Of a stretch of DNA of 64,000 nucleotides, positions 18,923-28,298 are shown piece by piece. Position 1 is the first letter of the stretch, and the number at the start of each line of letters is the position of its first letter. The notes under the pieces were generated by a model. It ran no database searches and was not told where the DNA came from. It saw only the letters and a list, made by a program, of their open reading frames with translations. The translations under genes and the position numbers were made by a program. The DNA lies in the NCBI RefSeq assembly GCF_030848395.1, contig NZ_JAVDBT010000003.1, positions 62,001 to 126,000 of the forward strand. Direction: 5' to 3'. This DNA comes from Pseudogemmobacter lacusdianii (GTDB lineage Bacteria; Pseudomonadota; Alphaproteobacteria; Rhodobacterales; Rhodobacteraceae).

Positions 18923-21201
18923 ATCTGCCCCTCCTGGCCGCTGCCTTGCGGCCCGATGTTTCTGCCCATTCGACGTTTGGCCAGCCGCGGCAGGCGCACC
19001 TCAGCCATCGCACCGGAATGGGAATTACCAGCAAAAACGGGGGCATCCAGCAGCGCCAGCTGCCCACCGTGGTCTTCAATGATCTTCTTAACAATGGGCA
19101 GGCCCAGGCCGGTGCCCTTTTCGCGTGTCGTCACATAGGGCTCAAAGAGCCGGCTGCGGTCCTCGGGCAGGCCGGTGCCATTGTCCATGATCCGGATCAC
19201 GCCATCGCCCTCTTCGATGGTTAGGCTGATCTGGATTTGCGCTTGGTAGCTCTCAGCCGGTCCCTTTTCTCTATAACTTTCGGTAGCTTCCCCGGCATTC
19301 TTAATGAGGTTTGTGAGCGCTTGGCTGATCATCCCTGCATCAAGATCCAAGAGCAAAGGCATCTCTGGAAGTTCGGTCGAAATCTGTACCTGCGGTTGGC
19401 CTGCAACTTGAAGCGTGACAGCGTCGCGCAAGATTTGCACCAGATCGGTCTCTTTGCGGTCGGGTTCGGGCATGCGTGCGAATTTAGAGAATTCATCAAC
19501 AATGCGGCGCAAGTCGTTGGTTTGACGGACAATAACGTCCGTGAGCTGCTCCAGCTCTTCGGGTTGTTGAACCTGCCCGCGGAACTTGCGCTTCAACCGT
19601 TCGGCCGAGAGTGCGATCGGGGTCAGTGGGTTCTTGATCTCATGCGCGATGCGCCGGGCCACATCGCCCCAAGCCGCCATACGTTGCGCGGTGACCAAAT
19701 CGGTCACGTCGTCGAAGGCCACCACATAGCCTTCAAGCCGCTGGCCTTCACTCCGCCGGATCGACATGCGGACCAACAGACTTTCCAATTTGCCCCGCCG
19801 TGTCAGGCGGACTTCTTCTTGCACTGCATTGACAGCTTCGTCGCGCAAGCGCTCGAACAGTAATGAAAATTCTGGAACAGCCTTATCAAGCGGCAGATCC
19901 TGTCCTTCGGGCAGATCCAAAATCCGCATCGCAGCGCGGTTTAGAAAATCGACGTTCCCTTCGGGGTCAAGGCCCATCACGCCCGCAGTGACGTTGCTCA
20001 GCACCGAGTCAAAAAGCCGCCGCCGTTGCTCGGTCTGCCGGTGGTTCTCCACCAATGCCTCGCGTTGACCCTTCAACTGATGCGTCATCTGATTGAAGAG
20101 ACGCCCCAGCATCGCAATCTCATCGTCGCCGTCCTCTTCTTGCACGCGCACGTTAAGATCGCCGCCACCCACCATTTGCGCAGCGCCAGCAAGCCGCCCG
20201 ACCGGTCGTGCCAACCGCTCGGCGAACCAAAGGCCCAGCCAGATCGCCGCTAAGATCAAGATCAGCGCAAAGCCCAGATAAATAAGGCCGAAATTGAACA
20301 AGATGCTGCCGCGGTCGGCCTCAAGTTGGTTGTAGACTTTCACCGTCTCTTGGGTCTCATCCAAGAGCGACAGGATCGAGCCATCGACCTCACGGCTGAC
20401 ATAGAGGTAGCGATCGGGGAATGAATCTAGATGAACAACGGCCCGGAACTCATTGTTCGACCAGTCTTCTATCAGCTGGGGGCCCTCTTCGCGGGCGTAG
20501 CGCAATGTGTTCAGCGGCACCGGCTCAAAACCGAAGAGGTAAGAGCGTTCGCCCCGCAACTGCAAAGCCCCGGTGCCATCGATCAGATAGGCTTCTTTCA
20601 GCCCGCGCTGGATCAGCTCTTGGCCCCGCGCCAGCATCGTGCGCAGCACGTCATCTGGCAAAGCGCGGCTCTTTTGCCGCTCAAGATTTAAGAAGGCTGC
20701 CAGCCGGACGGCGTCATTCTCAAGATCCTCCCGCTGCTCGCCCTCATAGGCCTGAGCCGCCGCCAGCGATGTCCCAACGACCGAGCGCACACGGTCCGAG
20801 AACCAGCCCTCAAGGCCCAGATTAACCGTGAGCATGGCAAAGACCGCGACAAGCACGGTTGGCACCAAGGCCATGCCAGCAAAAACGCCGGTGAGCCGAA
20901 GGTGCAGCCGTGATCCGGCCGAGCGGCTGCGCCGATCCGCGATCATCCGCGCGATCCGCGACAGCACCAAGGCGGCCACGACCAGCACATAAACGAAATC
21001 GGTGAGCAAGATCAGCCGCAGGGTCGGTGAGCTGCTGCTTTGATTAAGCGGACCCAAGGTCAGGAAAGTCAGTACGACCAAGACTGGCCCAAGGAAGACC
21101 AAGCCAAGCGTCATCGCGGTCTGCACGCGGCGGATCCGGCGCAGGCGCGTCAGTCTGGTCCAAGTGTCCCGGCGCAGAGCGCGATTGAACGGCGTCATCA
21201 C
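18919..21201 (-). CDS. ntrY: Sensor histidine kinase NtrY
   Basis: Membrane sensor kinase of 760 residues that should phosphorylate NtrX. The N terminus has several transmembrane segments (TLGLVFLGPVLVVLTFLTLG and others) and an extracytoplasmic region, then a HAMP domain (RLAGAAQMVGGGDLNV), a PAS domain, the HisKA motif RIAHEIKNPLTPIALSAERL near residue 520, and a HATPase domain with NLIKNAGEA and GTGLGLPIVKKI. The order matches NtrY of alphaproteobacteria. The signal sensed is not clear from sequence. Confidence 0.95.
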   Translation of the reverse strand: MMTPFNRALRRDTWTRLTRLRRIRRVQTAMTLGLVFLGPVLVVLTFLTLGPLNQSSSSPTLRLILLTDFVYVLVVAALVLSRIARMIADRRSRSAGSRLHLRLTGVFAGMALVPTVLVAVFAMLTVNLGLEGWFSDRVRSVVGTSLAAAQAYEGEQREDLENDAVRLAAFLNLERQKSRALPDDVLRTMLARGQELIQRGLKEAYLIDGTGALQLRGERSYLFGFEPVPLNTLRYAREEGPQLIEDWSNNEFRAVVHLDSFPDRYLYVSREVDGSILSLLDETQETVKVYNQLEADRGSILFNFGLIYLGFALILILAAIWLGLWFAERLARPVGRLAGAAQMVGGGDLNVRVQEEDGDDEIAMLGRLFNQMTHQLKGQREALVENHRQTEQRRRLFDSVLSNVTAGVMGLDPEGNVDFLNRAAMRILDLPEGQDLPLDKAVPEFSLLFERLRDEAVNAVQEEVRLTRRGKLESLLVRMSIRRSEGQRLEGYVVAFDDVTDLVTAQRMAAWGDVARRIAHEIKNPLTPIALSAERLKRKFRGQVQQPEELEQLTDVIVRQTNDLRRIVDEFSKFARMPEPDRKETDLVQILRDAVTLQVAGQPQVQISTELPEMPLLLDLDAGMISQALTNLIKNAGEATESYREKGPAESYQAQIQISLTIEEGDGVIRIMDNGTGLPEDRSRLFEPYVTTREKGTGLGLPIVKKIIEDHGGQLALLDAPVFAGNSHSGAMAEVRLPRLAKRRMGRNIGPQGSGQEGQI

Positions 21202-21245
21202 TCACAACATCTGGTGGCGCGGCCGGCTAGGCTCCGGCGCAACGC

Positions 21246-21268
21246 TTGATGTTGCAGTTTTACATCAA
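21246..21268. repeat. Inverted repeat at the ntrC-ntrY junction
   Basis: TTGATGT at 21246-21252 and ACATCAA at 21262-21268 flank nine bases and straddle the ntrC stop codon, just before ntrY. It could be an operator for ntrYX or an RNA hairpin for processing. The half-site spacing is too wide for an FNR box. Confidence 0.45.
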
Positions 21269-22624
21269 CTTGCGGCGCCGTGTCACCCGGATATCGAGGT
21301 CGGTGATCTTCTTGCGCAAGGTATTGCGGTTGATCCCCAAAAGATCGGCACATTTGGCCTGATTTCCGGCAGTCGCATCCAGCGCAATTTCGATCAATGG
21401 CATCTCAACTTCGCGCAAAATCCGCTGGTAAACCCCTGCGGGCGGCAGCTGCCCGTTGTGTAGATCGAAATAGCGCTTCATGTGGCGCATCACGGAAGAC
21501 GAGAGCTTTTCATGATCGCCACCGCCCTTCAAAGGCTCACCCACCGGTTGTGAGCCTAGGGCTTGCTCCAACTCGGCACGCGAAATCTCTGATTCGGAGC
21601 TGGTGACCAAAAGGCGGCGCAGGGTGTTTTCAAGTTGGCGCACATTGCCGGGCCAGGGATGGGTGCGAATATAGTCGGCAGCCGGCTCGGACAGACGCCG
21701 CAGCGTGCCCAGATCCCGCCCGCCGCGTCCCAGGAAATGCTCGGCCAAGAGCGGGATGTCGTCCACCCGCTCGCGCAAGGCGGGCACATGCAGTGCCACG
21801 CCACTGAGCCGGTAATAAAGATCCTGCCGGAACTGGCCGCTTTGCAGCCGCGCCGTCAGATCGATCTGGCTCGTGGCCATGATGCGCGGCGCGTGGTCCA
21901 GTTGCAGGTCCAAGAGCCGCACCACGCGGGCTTGGGTGTCCTCGTCGAAATCTGAGACCTCGTCGAAGACGATCGAGCCACCGCGCGCTTTGGCCAAAAG
22001 CGAAGACGGACCGTCAACCCCAGCGAGATCAGAGGCCTGCGCGATCGCGAAAGGCAAAGTTCTGCGGTCAGAGAAATCATGGATCGCGCGGGCGATCAGG
22101 CTTTTGCCGGTGCCGGATTCGCCAGTGATCAGCACCGGAAGATCGGCGTTCATCACCCGTGCCACCAGCCGGTAAAGCGCCTGCATCGCCGGGGTGCGAC
22201 CGACCAAAGGCAGCTCCTCGGTCGGGGCACGCACGGGCGGCTCAACCTTGGGCTGGCGGCGCTTTTGCTCTAGCGCGCGGGCCGAGCGTTTCATCAGATC
22301 GGGCAGATCGAAGGGTTTCGGCAGATAGTCAAAGGCCTCGGCCTCGGCCGCCTGAATGGCGGTCATGATGGTGTTTTGCGCCGAGATCACGATCACCGGC
22401 AGGCCCGGCCGCATCCGCGCAATCCGCGGCAAAGCATCCAGACCATTGCCGTCTGGCATGATCACATCCGAGATCACCAGATCGCCTTTGCCCTCTTCCA
22501 CCCAACGCATCAGGGTCATCAGGCTTGAGGTGGCATGCACCTTGCAGCCCGCCCGGGTCAGCGCTTGGGTCAGCACGGTGCGGATGGTGCGGTCGTCATC
22601 TGCGACAAGAACGGTTCCGTCCAT
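21260..22624 (-). CDS. ntrC: Nitrogen regulation response regulator NtrC
   Basis: Transcription activator of 454 residues with a receiver domain (Asp53 in ISDVIMPD), an AAA+ domain (Walker A GESGTGKS) and a C-terminal Fis-type helix-turn-helix ([20 protein letters not shown]). The stretch that should carry GAFTGA is deleted: [17 protein letters not shown] replaces it. In Rhodobacter capsulatus, NtrC of this kind activates sigma-70 polymerase and not sigma-54; by homology the same is expected here. It follows ntrB after three bases and precedes ntrY by 58 bp. Confidence 0.96.
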   Translation of the reverse strand: MDGTVLVADDDRTIRTVLTQALTRAGCKVHATSSLMTLMRWVEEGKGDLVISDVIMPDGNGLDALPRIARMRPGLPVIVISAQNTIMTAIQAAEAEAFDYLPKPFDLPDLMKRSARALEQKRRQPKVEPPVRAPTEELPLVGRTPAMQALYRLVARVMNADLPVLITGESGTGKSLIARAIHDFSDRRTLPFAIAQASDLAGVDGPSSLLAKARGGSIVFDEVSDFDEDTQARVVRLLDLQLDHAPRIMATSQIDLTARLQSGQFRQDLYYRLSGVALHVPALRERVDDIPLLAEHFLGRGGRDLGTLRRLSEPAADYIRTHPWPGNVRQLENTLRRLLVTSSESEISRAELEQALGSQPVGEPLKGGGDHEKLSSSVMRHMKRYFDLHNGQLPPAGVYQRILREVEMPLIEIALDATAGNQAKCADLLGINRNTLRKKITDLDIRVTRRRKLM

Positions 22625-22627
22625 GGT

Positions 22628-23725
22628 CTAGAGATCCTTGCGTTTTTCCTTGGGTGCCATAGGCAGGGAGAGGCGAAAGACCGTGCGGCCGGGGACGGAA
22701 TCCACCGTGATCCAACCGTCATGGTCCGAGATGATTTTCGACACCAGCGCGAGGCCGAGCCCGGTGCCATTCTCGCGCCCCGAAACGAAGGGTTCGAAAA
22801 TCTCGCCCGCGATATCGGGCGGAATGCCGGGGCCGTCATCGATGATTTCCACGTTCAGCGGCAAAGCAGCTTGTTTGCCGTCCTTGCCCCGCACCCGCAG
22901 GCTCAGGTCGTAAAAGGTGCGCAGCCGGATGGTGCCGCCGCCCCTGCCCGCCGCTTCTGCGGCATTCTTGATGAGGTTCAAGAACACCTGCATCAACTGA
23001 TCCGGATCGACCCAAGTCGGCGGCAATGACGGGTCATAGCTTTCGATGATGGTCATTTGCGAGGCGAACCCCACCTGCGCCGATTTACGGGCGCGGTCCA
23101 AGGCGTCGTGGATATTAACCGCGCGCCGCTCGGGCGGGCGCAGATTGCCGAATTGCTCAACCTGCTCCAGCAGTTTGACGATGCGGCGGGTCTCTTCCAC
23201 GATCAGATCGGTCAGCTCTTGATCTTCAGGCGTCAGACCCATCGACAAAAGCTGTGCCGCACCCGAGATGCCCGCGAGCGGGTTTTTGATCTCATGTGCC
23301 AGCATCTCGGCCATGCCGATCGCCGATTTCGCCGCCGATTTGACGCCCATCGAGCGGCCCAGCCGGTCGGCCAGCTCGCGCGGCGACAGGATCAGCAAGA
23401 TCACCTCGGGGTTGTCTTGCAAGGGCGCCACATGGATGTTGCATTGCACGGGGGGGCGGTCGCCCCCCGTCACATCCACATCATTGATATTCAGGCCAGA
23501 TTGATTGGCCCGCGCCCGTGCCAGCACCTCTTGCATCGGCGCGTCTATGGAAAGCCGATCAAAGGCCGGATGCCCCGCCAGACTGCGGCTTGAGGCGTTG
23601 AGAAAGGTCTCGGCCTCGGGGTTGACCTCAAGGATCGCGTCATCCGGCCCAATCAGCAGCGAGGGCAGCGGCAGCGAGGCCCAGATCACCCCGGGCACCG
23701 GATAGGGCGCGCGGTAGCCGCTCAT
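22628..23725 (-). CDS. ntrB: Nitrogen regulation sensor kinase NtrB
   Basis: Soluble two-component histidine kinase/phosphatase of 365 residues that controls NtrC under PII direction. An N-terminal PAS-like domain is followed by the H-box LAHEIKNPLAGISGAAQLL with His144, then the N-box NLIKNAAEA and G boxes DDGPGIP and GTGLGLALVSKI. There are no transmembrane segments, as expected for NtrB. ATGA overlap with dusB indicates coupling, the same order as nifR3-ntrB-ntrC in Rhodobacter. Confidence 0.96.
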   Translation of the reverse strand: MSGYRAPYPVPGVIWASLPLPSLLIGPDDAILEVNPEAETFLNASSRSLAGHPAFDRLSIDAPMQEVLARARANQSGLNINDVDVTGGDRPPVQCNIHVAPLQDNPEVILLILSPRELADRLGRSMGVKSAAKSAIGMAEMLAHEIKNPLAGISGAAQLLSMGLTPEDQELTDLIVEETRRIVKLLEQVEQFGNLRPPERRAVNIHDALDRARKSAQVGFASQMTIIESYDPSLPPTWVDPDQLMQVFLNLIKNAAEAAGRGGGTIRLRTFYDLSLRVRGKDGKQAALPLNVEIIDDGPGIPPDIAGEIFEPFVSGRENGTGLGLALVSKIISDHDGWITVDSVPGRTVFRLSLPMAPKEKRKDL

Positions 23726-24699
23726 GCAGCAGACTCCATCTCGTCGAAGGCGCGGTTCAGCAGGCGGATCACCTCATCAGGGTCGGTCGAGGTCAGGATC
23801 GCGTCGCGGGCCTGCGGCAGTCCGGCCTCTTCCAGATGCCAGCCAAGGTGCTTGCGCGCGCAGCGCAGGCCCAGATCGCGGCCGTAAAAGCCAAGGATGG
23901 CCTCATAATGCTCAACGATCATCTCGGCTCGCGCCCGGCCTTCGGGGATCCGTGGCGCAGGCGCGCCGTGCAGTGCATGGGCGATCTCGGCCAACCGCCA
24001 AGGCGCGCCCTGCGCCCCGCGCCCGACCATCACCCCATCGGCGCCGGAATGGTCCAAAGCCGCGCGGGCCGAGCCTCCATCGGTGATATCGCCATTGGCG
24101 ATCACCGGAATGCGCACCGCCTCTTTCACCGCGCGGATCGCGCGCCAATCGGCATGGCCCTTGTAGAACTGGCAACGGGTGCGGCCATGGATCACCACCA
24201 TTTGCACCCCCGCCCCTTCGGCGCGGCGCGCAAGTTCGGGCGCGTTGTGCAAGCTGTCATCCCAGCCCAGCCGGGTCTTCAGCGTGACGGGAACTTTGAC
24301 CGCCCCGACCACGGCCTCAATCAGCTCCAGCGCCAGATCGAGATCGCGCAACAGGGCTGAGCCGCAAAGCCCGGTTGTCACCCGTTTCGACGGGCAGCCC
24401 ATATTGATATCAATCAGCTGCGCGCCCTGGCCTTCGCACCATTTGGCGGCCTCGGCCATCAATGCCGGATCCCGGCCCGCAAGTTGCACCGAGGTGGCTT
24501 GGTCTTCAAACCCCAGCTCTGCCCGCGCGCGGGCCTCGGGCTTGGCGCGCAAAACCTCATCCGAGGCGACCATCTCACTGACCACCAGCCCGGCGCCGAA
24601 ACGCCCCACCAAGCGGCGGTAGGGAAGATCGGTGATTCCCGCCAGTGGAGCGAGAAAGACGGGAGGGCTTGCGGTGAGGGGGCCAATCGTAAAGGACAA
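23722..24699 (-). CDS. dusB: tRNA-dihydrouridine synthase DusB (NifR3)
   Basis: FMN-dependent enzyme of 325 residues that reduces specific uridines in tRNA. The N terminus reads LAPLAGITDLPYRRL, the NMGCPSKRV motif binds flavin and substrate, the catalytic cysteine is in GLCGSALLRD, and IHGRTRCQFYKG and NGDI are present. In Rhodobacter the same gene was named nifR3 because it leads the ntrBC operon. It is the first gene of the long minus-strand regulatory cluster; its promoter should lie in the 199-bp spacer shared with ispDF. Confidence 0.96.
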   Translation of the reverse strand: MSFTIGPLTASPPVFLAPLAGITDLPYRRLVGRFGAGLVVSEMVASDEVLRAKPEARARAELGFEDQATSVQLAGRDPALMAEAAKWCEGQGAQLIDINMGCPSKRVTTGLCGSALLRDLDLALELIEAVVGAVKVPVTLKTRLGWDDSLHNAPELARRAEGAGVQMVVIHGRTRCQFYKGHADWRAIRAVKEAVRIPVIANGDITDGGSARAALDHSGADGVMVGRGAQGAPWRLAEIAHALHGAPAPRIPEGRARAEMIVEHYEAILGFYGRDLGLRCARKHLGWHLEEAGLPQARDAILTSTDPDEVIRLLNRAFDEMESAA

Positions 24700-24844
24700 A
24701 TGCCGTTTCCTTGTGCGTTACCAAATCGAATAGCGCGGGCTTAGATTTAGATGAAAGCGGCCCGGCGCTTGCCGTAGGGTCGGTTATGCGCGATTTGCGG
24801 CAGATGCACAAATATTAGGCGATGGCGCTGAAATAAGCGGCGCG

Positions 24845-24873
24845 TTGAAAGCGGGCACGGCTTGGCCTAGGAA
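24845..24873 (+). promoter_or_regulatory. Candidate promoter of ispDF
   Basis: TTGAAA at 24845-24850 and TAGGAA at 24868-24873 are separated by 17 bp and sit about 25 bp before the ispDF start codon. The -10 is a weak match to the sigma-70 consensus, so this is a candidate only. Confidence 0.4.
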
Positions 24874-24898
24874 GGCAACACCGATCAAAGGAGGCGCC

Positions 24899-26023
24899 AT
24901 GAGCACGGCCGTCATCATCGTCGCCGCCGGACGCGGCAGCCGCGCCGGGGGCGATTTGCCCAAGCAATGGCAAAGCCTTGCCGGAAAATCTGTGCTGGAA
25001 CATACGGTTGCGCAGTTTGGCGCCATGCAGATCGTGCTGGTGATCCACCCCGAGGACCGCGTGCGTGCCGCAGCGCTTTTCCCCGAGCTAACCTTGGTCC
25101 ATGGCGGCGAGACGCGGGCGCAAAGCGTGCTCAACGCCTTGGCCGCGCTGGAAGGCTCACAAGTGGACCGCGTCCTCATCCATGACGGCGCCCGCCCCTT
25201 CGTGTCGCAAGCGGTGATCACCCGTGTGATCGCGGCACTCGATCATCACCCTGCCGCCGCCCCTGCCTTGGTGGTCTCGGACGCACTGTGGCGCGGCGAG
25301 GCTGGACTTGTGCAGGGCACCCAAGACCGCGCCGGGCTTTACCGCGCGCAAACCCCGCAAGGCTTCCGCTTCCCCGAGATCTTGGCCGCGCATCGCGCCC
25401 ATCCCGGTGGCGCCTTGGACGATGTCGAGGTTGCCCGCGCCGCAGGGCTTGACGTTGCCATTGTCGAGGGCGACGAGGAGAATATGAAACTCACCTACCC
25501 CGGCGATTTCGCCAAGGGAGAGGCTTTGCTGAAGGGTCGCAAGATGGATCTGCGCGTGGGGAATGGCTATGATGTGCATGCCTTTTGTGAGGGCGATCAC
25601 CTCTGGCTTTGCGGGGTAAAGATCCCTCATTCGAAAGGCTTGCTGGGACATTCCGATGCTGATGTTGGCATGCACGCTTTGACCGACGCGATTTATGGCG
25701 CGCTGGCCGAAGGCGATATCGGCCGCCATTTCCCCCCCTCGGACCCGCAATGGAAAGGCGCTGCGAGCCATATCTTCTTGGCCCATGCGATCGCCTTGGC
25801 GCGGGAGAAGGGCTATCAGCTGGCCAATTGCGATGTGACCTTGGTTTGCGAATATCCCAAGATCGGCCCGCATGCGCTGAATATGGCGGCCGAGCTTGCC
25901 CGGATCATGGGGGTCGAGACCAGCCGTGTCAGCGTTAAGGCCACCACCTCCGAGCGTCTGGGCTTCACGGGCCGCGAAGAGGGCATCGCCAGCATCGCCA
26001 CCTGCGCTTTGGTGAAAGCATGA
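24899..26023 (+). CDS. ispDF: Bifunctional IspDF (MEP cytidylyltransferase / MEcPP synthase)
   Basis: Fusion of two non-consecutive enzymes of the methylerythritol phosphate isoprenoid pathway, 374 residues. The IspD half starts [20 protein letters not shown] and includes HDGARPFV. The IspF half begins near residue 218 with [11 protein letters not shown] and includes [18 protein letters not shown], with the metal-binding Asp and His residues, and ends [19 protein letters not shown]. Start at 24899 is set by AAAGGAGG just upstream. The fusion is common in alphaproteobacteria. It overlaps pgpA by ATGA. Confidence 0.97.
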   Translation: MSTAVIIVAAGRGSRAGGDLPKQWQSLAGKSVLEHTVAQFGAMQIVLVIHPEDRVRAAALFPELTLVHGGETRAQSVLNALAALEGSQVDRVLIHDGARPFVSQAVITRVIAALDHHPAAAPALVVSDALWRGEAGLVQGTQDRAGLYRAQTPQGFRFPEILAAHRAHPGGALDDVEVARAAGLDVAIVEGDEENMKLTYPGDFAKGEALLKGRKMDLRVGNGYDVHAFCEGDHLWLCGVKIPHSKGLLGHSDADVGMHALTDAIYGALAEGDIGRHFPPSDPQWKGAASHIFLAHAIALAREKGYQLANCDVTLVCEYPKIGPHALNMAAELARIMGVETSRVSVKATTSERLGFTGREEGIASIATCALVKA

Positions 26024-26520
26024 ACCGGGCCATCGCGACCTTTTTCTACATCGGCCATCTGCGCCCGGCCCCCGGCACTTGGGGCTCGCTCGCCGCCGCC
26101 GTCTTGGGCGTTTTGGCCTATCAATGCGGCGCGGGCTGGCTGGTGCCTCTGGGCGCGGTGCTTGCGACGATTTTGGGCTTCTGGGCGGTGCCGCTTTACT
26201 TGCAAAGCAGCGCCTCGTCGGACCCCTCCGAGGTGGTGATCGATGAGGTCGCGGGGCTGTGGCTGGCGATGAGCTTCCCCGTGATCCCACTGATGATGCG
26301 CGGCGTGGAGATGGGCTTTTTCTCCGGCGCTTGGCCGGGTTGGGTGGCGCCCTTCCTGCTGTTCCGGCTTTTCGACATCTGGAAACCTTGGCTCGTCGGC
26401 CGGGCAGATCGGCGCGGCGATGCGGCGGGGGTGATGCTTGATGACCTTTGGGCTGGGCTTTTCGCGGGGATCGGCTCGATCCTTCTCGCAGCACTCTACC
26501 ATGTGGTGCTTTTCGCATGA
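26020..26520 (+). CDS. pgpA: Phosphatidylglycerophosphatase A
   Basis: Membrane phosphatase of 166 residues that removes the phosphate from phosphatidylglycerophosphate to make phosphatidylglycerol. The family motifs [15 protein letters not shown] near the N terminus and [14 protein letters not shown] are present, with hydrophobic segments between and after them. It overlaps ispDF upstream and cinA downstream, each by four bases, forming a three-gene operon. Confidence 0.93.
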   Translation: MNRAIATFFYIGHLRPAPGTWGSLAAAVLGVLAYQCGAGWLVPLGAVLATILGFWAVPLYLQSSASSDPSEVVIDEVAGLWLAMSFPVIPLMMRGVEMGFFSGAWPGWVAPFLLFRLFDIWKPWLVGRADRRGDAAGVMLDDLWAGLFAGIGSILLAALYHVVLFA

Positions 26521-26996
26521 TCGCCGAGGCGCTGGCCCGTGAGGTGCTCGCCTTGGCCCGCGCGCGCGGTCTGCGGATTGCCACGGCGGAAAGCTGCACC
26601 GGCGGGATGGTCGCGGCGGCGCTGACGGATGTGGCAGGCTCATCGGATGTGTTCGATCGCGGCTTTGTCACCTATTCCAACGCCGCCAAAGAGGCTGTGC
26701 TGGGCGTCCTACCCGCCACCCTCGCCGCCCATGGCGCGGTCTCTGAAGCTGTTGCGGCTGAGATGGCGTCCGGCGCGCAGCGCAATTCGCTTGCTGAACT
26801 CACGGTCGCCACCACCGGCATCGCCGGCCCCGGCGGAAGTGAATATAAACCCGAAGGCCGGGTCTGCTTTGGCCTCAGCCTTGGAGGCCAGACTCAGGTC
26901 GAAACGATCGACTTCGGCCCGCTTGGCCGCGCGGAGGTGCGCCTTGCGGCCACGCAACACGCTTTGCAGCTTTTGCAGCGCGCCCTGACCGCCTGA
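26517..26996 (+). CDS. CinA family protein (nicotinamide-nucleotide amidohydrolase domain)
   Basis: Single-domain CinA C-terminal family protein of 159 residues. Such proteins (PncC type) hydrolyse nicotinamide mononucleotide to nicotinate mononucleotide in pyridine nucleotide recycling. Visible motifs are TAESCTGGMVAAALTDVAGS, the VTYSNAAKEAVLGV segment and TTGIAGPGGSEYKPEGRV. The N-terminal MoaB-like domain of long CinA is missing, as in many proteobacteria. Start at 26517 follows from the ATGA overlap with pgpA. Confidence 0.92.
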   Translation: MIAEALAREVLALARARGLRIATAESCTGGMVAAALTDVAGSSDVFDRGFVTYSNAAKEAVLGVLPATLAAHGAVSEAVAAEMASGAQRNSLAELTVATTGIAGPGGSEYKPEGRVCFGLSLGGQTQVETIDFGPLGRAEVRLAATQHALQLLQRALTA

Positions 26997-27020
26997 GCCA
27001 CCTTGAACTTCGGTCGGATG

Positions 27021-27128
27021 CCTCCGGCGGGGATATTTTTATTCTGAAAGAAATCCCCTCTTTCAGAACTTAAATATCCTCGGGGGGAGGCCCTGCATAG
27101 CAGGGCCGTGGGGGGCGAAGCGCCCCCG
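27021..27128. repeat. Intergenic long inverted repeat with two further hairpins
   Basis: Arms at about 27031-27050 and 27060-27079 (GGATATTT...TTCTGAAAG and its complement) form a long imperfect hairpin, extendable by CCTCC/GGAGG to 27021-27090. Two short perfect stems follow: GGCCCTGC/GCAGGGCC at 27089-27107 and GGGGGCG/CGCCCCC at 27111-27127. It lies between convergent genes and probably ends transcription; the base pattern resembles dispersed intergenic repeats of this family. Confidence 0.6.
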
Positions 27129-27143
27129 CTTCTTCAAAATAAC

Positions 27144-27605
27144 CTATTTCGCGCCGTAAAGCGTGGCGGCGCGGGTCTCAAAGGCGCGCACGATGCGCTG
27201 CATCGCCTCGTTGAAGACAAGGCCGATGATGCCTTGCAGGATCGCATTGCGGAATTCGAAATCGACGAAGAACTCGACCTCAGAGCCGCCGCCCTCTGTC
27301 TCGGGCAAATCCCGGAAGCTCCAGGTCGAGCGCATGTATTTGAACGGGCCATCCAAATACTCGGTGAGGATTTTCCCCTCGCCCGGCAAAAGCGTCACTC
27401 GGCTGGCAAAGCGCTCGCGGAAGACCTTGAAGCTGATCACCAGATCAGCCTCCATCACCTCACCGCCCTCAACCGGCAGGCGCGAACGGATGCGCGCGGC
27501 CGAGTTCCAAGGCAGAAACTCGGGGTAGCGGGCGACATCGGCGACCAGATCATAGATCTGGGCAGCGGTGTAAGGCAGACGGCGTTTTTCGTGATGGGTG
27601 GGCAT
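27144..27605 (-). CDS. COQ10/RatA-like START-fold protein
   Basis: Polyketide-cyclase/START-domain protein of 153 residues. The start [20 protein letters not shown] and the [10 protein letters not shown] segment are characteristic of the COQ10/RatA group, as is [19 protein letters not shown] near the C terminus. Relatives bind ubiquinone in mitochondria (COQ10) or have been called RatA ribosome-association toxins in E. coli; the ubiquinone-linked role is the likelier one here. The ATG at 27605 is preceded by GGAAAG. It is divergent from hpt and convergent with cinA. Confidence 0.9.
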   Translation of the reverse strand: MPTHHEKRRLPYTAAQIYDLVADVARYPEFLPWNSAARIRSRLPVEGGEVMEADLVISFKVFRERFASRVTLLPGEGKILTEYLDGPFKYMRSTWSFRDLPETEGGGSEVEFFVDFEFRNAILQGIIGLVFNEAMQRIVRAFETRAATLYGAK

Positions 27606-27743
27606 TTTGGTCTTTCCGGCTTCCCTGCTGATTTGGCCTGCGTGACTGCGAAGTTCAAGCGCCTGTGCCGGATAACGCTGCGCGAGGCTTGCATTGTGGC
27701 GCTGATGGCGCAAGGAAGGAGCGCGAACCAATTGAGGTGCAGG

Positions 27744-28298
27744 ATGACCGATACCCCGCCGCGTTATGTGATCGACCAGATGATCAGCGCCAAATCCATC
27801 GCGGCCCGGGTCGAGGCCTTGGCGCGCGAGATCACGGCGCATTACCAAGATTCCGAGAAACTGGTGGTGGTCGGGCTCTTGCGCGGCTCTTTCGTCTTCA
27901 TCGCCGATCTGGTGCGCGAGATCGATCTGCCGGTCGAGGTCGACTTCCTTGAGGCCAGCTCCTACGGCGACGGCATGCAATCGAGCCGCGAGGTCCGCAT
28001 CCTGAAGGATTTGCGCGGCGAGATCGCGGGCCGCGATGTGCTGGTGGTGGAAGACATCGTCGACACCGGCTTCACCTTGCACCATGTGAAAAACCTTCTC
28101 CTCTCGCGTGAGCCGCGGCGTTTGGAGATCTGCGCTTTGCTTGACAAACCCTCGCGCCGCGAGGTGCCGATCAAGGCGACATGGACCGGCTTTGACATCC
28201 CCGATGAATTCGTCGTCGGCTATGGCATTGATTACGCACAGCGCAATCGCAACCTGCCCTTTATCGGCAAGGTGCGCTTCCCCGACGCCGAGGCATGA
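27744..28298 (+). CDS. hpt: Hypoxanthine phosphoribosyltransferase
   Basis: Purine-salvage enzyme of 184 residues that makes IMP or GMP from a base and PRPP. The PRPP-binding motif VVEDIVDTG is at residues 101-109, the LLRGSFVF loop is near residue 45, and [14 protein letters not shown] near the C terminus contacts the purine. Start at 27744 is supported by a GAGG upstream. It overlaps the following small membrane protein gene by four bases. Confidence 0.94.
   Translation: MTDTPPRYVIDQMISAKSIAARVEALAREITAHYQDSEKLVVVGLLRGSFVFIADLVREIDLPVEVDFLEASSYGDGMQSSREVRILKDLRGEIAGRDVLVVEDIVDTGFTLHHVKNLLLSREPRRLEICALLDKPSRREVPIKATWTGFDIPDEFVVGYGIDYAQRNRNLPFIGKVRFPDAEA

Noticed and set aside
21246-21268. 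FNR box at the ntrC-ntrY junction
   Set aside because: FNR needs TTGAT-N4-ATCAA; here the halves are separated by 13 bases.
23722-24699. Nitrogen-fixation role for the nifR3 homologue
   Set aside because: The protein is a tRNA-dihydrouridine synthase; no nif genes occur in the window.
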